A stretch of DNA of 26,222 nt. It comes from DASUTB01 sp036374835. Lineage in GTDB: Bacteria > Actinomycetota > Actinomycetes > Jiangellales > Jiangellaceae. The stretch covers positions 1-26,222 of the forward strand of contig DASUTB010000131.1 in assembly GCA_036374835.1 (NCBI GenBank). Reading direction: 5' to 3'. Every line of letters begins with the position of its first letter. The stretch's first letter is position 1. The position numbers were made by a program, and so were the translations under genes. The notes beneath the pieces were generated by a model. The model was not told the DNA's origin. It saw nothing but the letters and a program-made list of their open reading frames with translations, and searched no databases. Shown here one piece after another: positions 22,750 to 26,222 of the stretch.

Positions 22750-23676
22750 ATGGCCGACGGCGGATCAGACGCCGAGCACAGCCGAGAAGTGCTGTACCTG
22801 GGTCGTGCGGACGAGCCGCCGCGGGGATCTGCGGGCGAGCGGCCCGTGACGCACCCGTTCCGGCATTGGGTGATCATGGTCGCGGTGTTCCTCGTCGGCG
22901 TGATGGTGGGCGGCTATGCGTGGTTCGTGCGCGCGGACATACTCGAGTCCGCCCACGTGGACCTGATCGTGACCGAGATCCGTCATGAGCCACCACACTC
23001 GGACGGCACGCTCACCAGAGTCATCGTGTACGTACGGAACGTCGGCGACGAGGAGGTCACGGTCACCGATGCATGGCTGCCCGGCATGGCATCCGCCGGT
23101 GACGGTGATATTCGTGAGGCGGTGATCCCGGCAGGTGAGAAGGCCGCAATCGCGCTCGACGGTGAGCTCAACTGCGGGACGGGGTTGCCCGATGTGATCG
23201 GGGCCGATGTCCAGACACAGGACGGAGTGGCGTCAGCAGAGCTTCCGGTGCCGGCCACGAACTTCGTTCACGCTTCGGCGTGCCGCTCGGCGGCGGGTGA
23301 GGTATGGGTTGAGCCGGCACGGGGCGCGAGGGGTACGGGTGTGGAAGTAGCCGAGCCGGTCGAGTCCGGATTGGCGGTGGCCATCCCGCTCAGCATCCGC
23401 AGCTGGAGTGTTGACGAGGTCGAGGTCGCCCACGTCGCGGTGTCGGCCGTTCCCGGGCTCGACGCCGAGCCGAGCGGCCTCGTCGGGCGGCACGAAACCC
23501 ACAGTGTGGCCGATCTCCGGGTGGAGTGGACCGTCACCGGCTGTTCCGAGCGTTACCTGGGTGAGCCGATCGACGTCACGGTCACGTTCGCCGATCATCG
23601 GCCGGCCACGGTGCATCTACCGGATGCGGTTGAGCCAATGCTCGTGACCATCGCGGATCAGGTGTGCGAATCATGA
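22750..23676 (+). CDS. Membrane-anchored four-cysteine protein, paralogue 3
   Basis: 308 residues, unrecognised; same plan as paralogue 1. About 38 cytoplasmic residues, one helix (40-58, VIMVAVFLVGVMVGGYAW), then domain 1 with VYVRNVGDEEVTVTDAWLPG (Ig-like pattern) and domain 2 with LRVEWTVTGC. Cysteines only at 142, 178, 265 and 306. ATG 22750 follows AAAGGA at about 6 nt; GTG 22735 is possible. Overlaps paralogue 4 by ATGA. Starts the second pair, so the cluster probably arose by duplication of a two-gene unit, with strong divergence since. Confidence 0.8.
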   Translation: MADGGSDAEHSREVLYLGRADEPPRGSAGERPVTHPFRHWVIMVAVFLVGVMVGGYAWFVRADILESAHVDLIVTEIRHEPPHSDGTLTRVIVYVRNVGDEEVTVTDAWLPGMASAGDGDIREAVIPAGEKAAIALDGELNCGTGLPDVIGADVQTQDGVASAELPVPATNFVHASACRSAAGEVWVEPARGARGTGVEVAEPVESGLAVAIPLSIRSWSVDEVEVAHVAVSAVPGLDAEPSGLVGRHETHSVADLRVEWTVTGCSERYLGEPIDVTVTFADHRPATVHLPDAVEPMLVTIADQVCES

Positions 23677-24485
23677 CGACTCCGCGCGTGGCGATCCTGG
23701 CCGCCCTGTTCATTACCGGTGGACTGACCGGTGCCGGCAGCGCCGCGTTGATCACCGCGGACGACCTGGACCCGGTCGATCTTGTCGCAGGTGAGACCCC
23801 CCGTTGGGAGATGGGTTCGGATGGCGGCTTGGCGATCACGATCGACGTCTACAACCCTTATGAGCGCGACGTGGGTGTCGAGCCGCTCGCGATCGGCGGC
23901 TGGGAGGCTGTCGGTGGGTCGTCCGACTCGATCAATGTCGCGCCGCGCGGATGGACCGCCGTGACGTTCGAGGTGATACCGGACTGCGAAGCTGAGGTCG
24001 GGGGTTCGCTCGACGTCGCGGTCCGCGGTGTGGTGCGAGAACTCGAGCTGACCGACGAGGTGGTGAGAACTCTCGACCGGCCTCGTCAGTGGTACTGCGG
24101 CGGCGATGGAATCGTGCTCGAACCGGAGGTCGAGGCAAGAAGCTGGGACGGCGACGCCTACGTCTTGGACGTTCGAATCCCCGGCCACGGCCGAGCCGGG
24201 CTCGGCGCTCTGACGATCGTTGAGGCTGCTGCCGGTGCTCCTTACATGGTCGAGACCGACGCACTGCCGATAACCCTGCCCGTCGAGGATTCGATCACGC
24301 TCACGACGCGGTGGACGTTCGACTGTGAGATCGATCCGGCCGATCTGGCCGAGCCCATGATTCCCGGGGGTGTCATCACCTATGACGCCGTGTACCTGAT
24401 CACACCGGACAAGCTGCGGATCCACGCTGACGTCTCGGCCTGGCTCAGAATAGCTGGGTTCCGGGCCTGTGCCGGAAGCGAATGA
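23673..24485 (+). CDS. Membrane-anchored four-cysteine protein, paralogue 4
   Basis: 270 residues, unrecognised; same plan as paralogue 2, with a helix right at the N-terminus (VAILAALFITGGLTGAGSAAL, about 6-26) that may be a signal peptide or anchor. Domain 1 has ITIDVYNPYERDVGVEPLAI, domain 2 has TTRWTFDC. Cysteines only at 105, 142, 218 and 266. ATG 23673 overlaps the stop of paralogue 3. Convergent with the Fic-like gene, 8 bp away. Confidence 0.8.
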   Translation: MTTPRVAILAALFITGGLTGAGSAALITADDLDPVDLVAGETPRWEMGSDGGLAITIDVYNPYERDVGVEPLAIGGWEAVGGSSDSINVAPRGWTAVTFEVIPDCEAEVGGSLDVAVRGVVRELELTDEVVRTLDRPRQWYCGGDGIVLEPEVEARSWDGDAYVLDVRIPGHGRAGLGALTIVEAAAGAPYMVETDALPITLPVEDSITLTTRWTFDCEIDPADLAEPMIPGGVITYDAVYLITPDKLRIHADVSAWLRIAGFRACAGSE

Positions 24486-24493
24486 TCGAGCGG

Positions 24494-25234
24494 TCACGAA
24501 AGCTCGCGGCAGATCGCGATGCCCTCTTCGGCGCCGCGCGCGTATGCGTCGCAGCAATGCCGCACCCATGCGGCCACACCTTCCGGCCCGTCGTCCCGGT
24601 ACACCTCGTGCCGGGGCAGGTAGGCCCGCTCCAGCAGACGGTGCCCGGCCTCGGGCACGCTGACCGCCTTCGTGTCGACCCCGCCCGCGACGAGCACGAC
24701 GCGTTCGGCGGCGCGCGCCACCAGACCGTCCGCCGAGCCGAAGGGGCGTAGCGCGAGCAGTTCGCCGTGCACGATCGCGGCGACCACGACGGTCGGCGCG
24801 GCCGTCGGCGCGCCAGCCAGGCCGAGCAGTTGGTCGAAGCGGGTGTGGTCGAGGTCGGCGCGTGGCTGCCCAAGGGTGGCGTCGTCCGTCGTCCCTCGTG
24901 CCGCGAGCACGTGCAGCCGGGCCAGGACCTGACGTGGCCGTTCTCGCCAGGACGCGGCCAGCGACGGCACCTCGGCGACCGCGCGCAAGGCACCCTGTAC
25001 CTGCGGGTCGGTCACGTTGTCCGGGTCGGCACCGGCCAGTGCGGCCGATGCGCGAGCGCCGCGGACCGCCGATTCGGCGGCCACCCGTCCGGCGTCCCGC
25101 CGGATCGCGGGCTGGCGCAGCAAGGCGTCCACCGCGTCGCGCGCGTGGCCGGCGGCTGCTCCGACACCGGCCAGGTCGGCGACGCCGGCGAAAGGGTCAT
25201 GGGGAAGATGCGGTACGGCGGGGTTATCGGGCAT
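24494..25234 (-). CDS. Degenerate Fic-like protein
   Basis: 246 residues; relatives in actinobacteria are, as I recall, loosely named 'oxidoreductase' without support. By eye it aligns with Fic proteins: R163-P-F-G-S-A-D-G-L-V-A-R174 matches the spacing of HPFx(D/E)GNGRxxR but has Arg for the catalytic His, Ser for the acidic residue, Asp for Asn and Leu for the first Arg. The preceding VVVAAIVHGELLAL fits the Fic helix. S63-A-A-L-A-G68 fits the inhibitory (S/T)xxxE(G/N) motif with Glu lost. The C-terminal AAWVRHCCDAYARGAEEG resembles the Fic end. Predicted inactive for AMP transfer. Divergent from acs. Confidence 0.75.
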   Translation of the reverse strand: MPDNPAVPHLPHDPFAGVADLAGVGAAAGHARDAVDALLRQPAIRRDAGRVAAESAVRGARASAALAGADPDNVTDPQVQGALRAVAEVPSLAASWRERPRQVLARLHVLAARGTTDDATLGQPRADLDHTRFDQLLGLAGAPTAAPTVVVAAIVHGELLALRPFGSADGLVARAAERVVLVAGGVDTKAVSVPEAGHRLLERAYLPRHEVYRDDGPEGVAAWVRHCCDAYARGAEEGIAICRELS

Positions 25235-25243
25235 GGCGGCCTC

Positions 25244-25249
25244 ACCCTA
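25244..25249 (-). promoter_or_regulatory. -10 element (TAGGGT, reverse strand) for the Fic-like gene
   Basis: Reverse strand reads TATAGGGT, 9 nt before the ATG at 25234, leaving a leader of only 2-3 nt. It lies in the 171-bp divergent region shared with acs. Confidence 0.4.
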
Positions 25250-25405
25250 TACCGCCCGACCGCCGGTCGCCGTGACCGCTCATCGTCGTGCATCTGCCAC
25301 TCGGGCGGCGGGACCGACCGTCGGCAATCGCCACTCTTGCAGTCCGTCACACAGGATGATGAGGTATGCACCAAGAGACCCCTCGAAAAGAACTGGAGCA
25401 GCGAC

Positions 25406-26222
25406 GTGACCAGTGAAGCCTTGTCCAACCTCCTGCAAGAGGAGCGGCGGTTCGCCCCGTCCACCGAGTTCGCTGCGCAGGCCAACGCGAGTACCGAACT
25501 CTACGACGAGGCACGCGCCGATCGGCTGGCCTTCTGGGCGCGCCAGGCACGCGAGCTGGTGACGTGGGAATCCGAGTGGGACCAGGTGCTCGACTGGTCC
25601 AATCCGCCGTTTGCCAAGTGGTTCGTCGGCGGTACGCTCAACGTCGCCTACAACTGCGTCGACCGGCATGTCGAGGCCGGGTACGGCGACCAGGTGGCGA
25701 TCCACTGGGAGGGCGAACCGGGCGACTCCCGCACGATCACGTATGCGGCTCTCCAGCAGGAGGTGTGCCGCGCCACCAACGCGCTGATCTCGCTCGGCGT
25801 GCAGAAGGGCGACCGGGTCGCGATCTACATGCCGATGATTCCGGAGACCGCGATCGCGATGCTTGCCTGCGCCCGGATCGGCGCGCCCCACTCGGTGGTG
25901 TTCGGCGGCTTCTCCGCCGACGCGCTCAAGGGCCGGATCCAGGACGCCGACGCCCGTGTGGTGATCACCGCGGACGGAGGGTATCGTCGTGGAGCCGCGA
26001 GTTCGCTCAAGCCGGCAGTGGACGAAGCGCTGACCGAGTGCCCGAACGTGCGCAACGTCCTCGTGGTGCGGCGCACCGGGCAGGACGTCGACTTTACCGA
26101 GGGACGCGACGTCTGGTGGCACGACGTCGTCGAGACGCAGAGCGCTGAGCACACGCCGGAGGCGCATGATGCGGAGGATCCGCTCTACATCCTCTACACG
26201 TCCGGTACGACGGCCAAGCCGA
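25406..26222 (+). CDS. acs: Acetyl-CoA synthetase (5' part; continues past window)
   Basis: AMP-forming acetate:CoA ligase; 272 N-terminal residues are visible. It begins with the ACAS N-terminal region (FAPSTEFAAQANAS, LVTWESEWDQVLDWSNPPFAKWFVGGTLNVAYNCVDRH in layout), continues with GDRVAIYMPMIPETAIAMLACARIGAPHSVVFGGFSADAL (cut) and VVITADGGYRRG, and reaches the AMP-binding P-loop LYTSGTTAKP at the edge. GTG 25406 has GGAG 7 nt upstream. M. tuberculosis Rv3667 is the orthologue in this neighbourhood, but there acs runs in the same direction as ephE, here opposite, so this end has been rearranged. Confidence 0.95.
   Translation, partial: MTSEALSNLLQEERRFAPSTEFAAQANASTELYDEARADRLAFWARQARELVTWESEWDQVLDWSNPPFAKWFVGGTLNVAYNCVDRHVEAGYGDQVAIHWEGEPGDSRTITYAALQQEVCRATNALISLGVQKGDRVAIYMPMIPETAIAMLACARIGAPHSVVFGGFSADALKGRIQDADARVVITADGGYRRGAASSLKPAVDEALTECPNVRNVLVVRRTGQDVDFTEGRDVWWHDVVETQSAEHTPEAHDAEDPLYILYTSGTTAKP

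Noticed and set aside
25366..25416. A 16-codon ORF (ATG 25366, TGA 25414-25416) overlapping the acs start, as a leader peptide
   Set aside because: Poor spacing to any ribosome site and no regulatory codon pattern; the overlap with acs is likely chance.

Overview
The window reads as chromosomal DNA of a high-GC actinobacterium. GC bias is strong, GTG starts are common, ATGA/GTGA stop-start overlaps are frequent, and several promoters look leaderless with a TAGGCT-type -10. Most convincingly, the genes follow the actinobacterial neighbourhood known from Mycobacterium tuberculosis as Rv3667-Rv3678c: RidA, metallo-beta-lactamase, Crp, Nth, CoA-type Nudix, MarP, EphE-like hydrolase, small membrane protein and acetyl-CoA synthetase. 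The genus cannot be fixed from the sequence alone.

Layout. 1-2018 (minus): E1 beta (cut by the window edge) and E1 alpha of a branched-chain-type 2-oxoacid dehydrogenase, divergent from an Lrp/AsnC regulator (2141-2656). 2732-5008 (plus): DUF4177 protein, RidA, Nudix protein and MBL hydrolase. 5083-8168: FMN-type split-barrel protein (minus), then cstA and a cysteine-rich partner (plus). 8218-11597: crp (minus) divergent from nth-Nudix-marP (plus). 11599-12757: a DUF559/AbiEi-like nuclease gene (minus) enclosed by 54-bp inverted repeats. 12753-14062 (minus): alpha/beta hydrolase and a small membrane protein. 14209-20529 (plus): a complete Mrp Na+/H+ antiporter operon (fused AB, C, D, E, F, G). 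20613-24485 (plus): four unrecognised membrane-anchored proteins that form a paralogous family. 24494-25234 (minus): a degenerate Fic-like protein. 25406-26222 (plus): the start of acs.

Main points of interest. (1) The nuclease gene with near-identical inverted ends, plus a third copy of the end sequence at 5006-5064, looks like an undescribed repeat/nuclease element. In four places a TGATCA word overlaps a neighbouring stop codon, or lies just after it in frame, and these places coincide with breaks in the conserved gene order. (2) Each of the four tandem membrane proteins has exactly four cysteines at matching spacing, which suggests a new extracytoplasmic family. (3) Two enzymes appear to have lost catalytic residues: the hydrolase has Gly at the nucleophile position, and the Fic-like protein lacks the catalytic His.

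Working together: the Lrp-type regulator probably controls the 2-oxoacid dehydrogenase. Crp, CstA and Acs all belong to carbon-limitation physiology. MarP and Mrp both concern pH and ion homeostasis. These links are inferred from families and position, not demonstrated.
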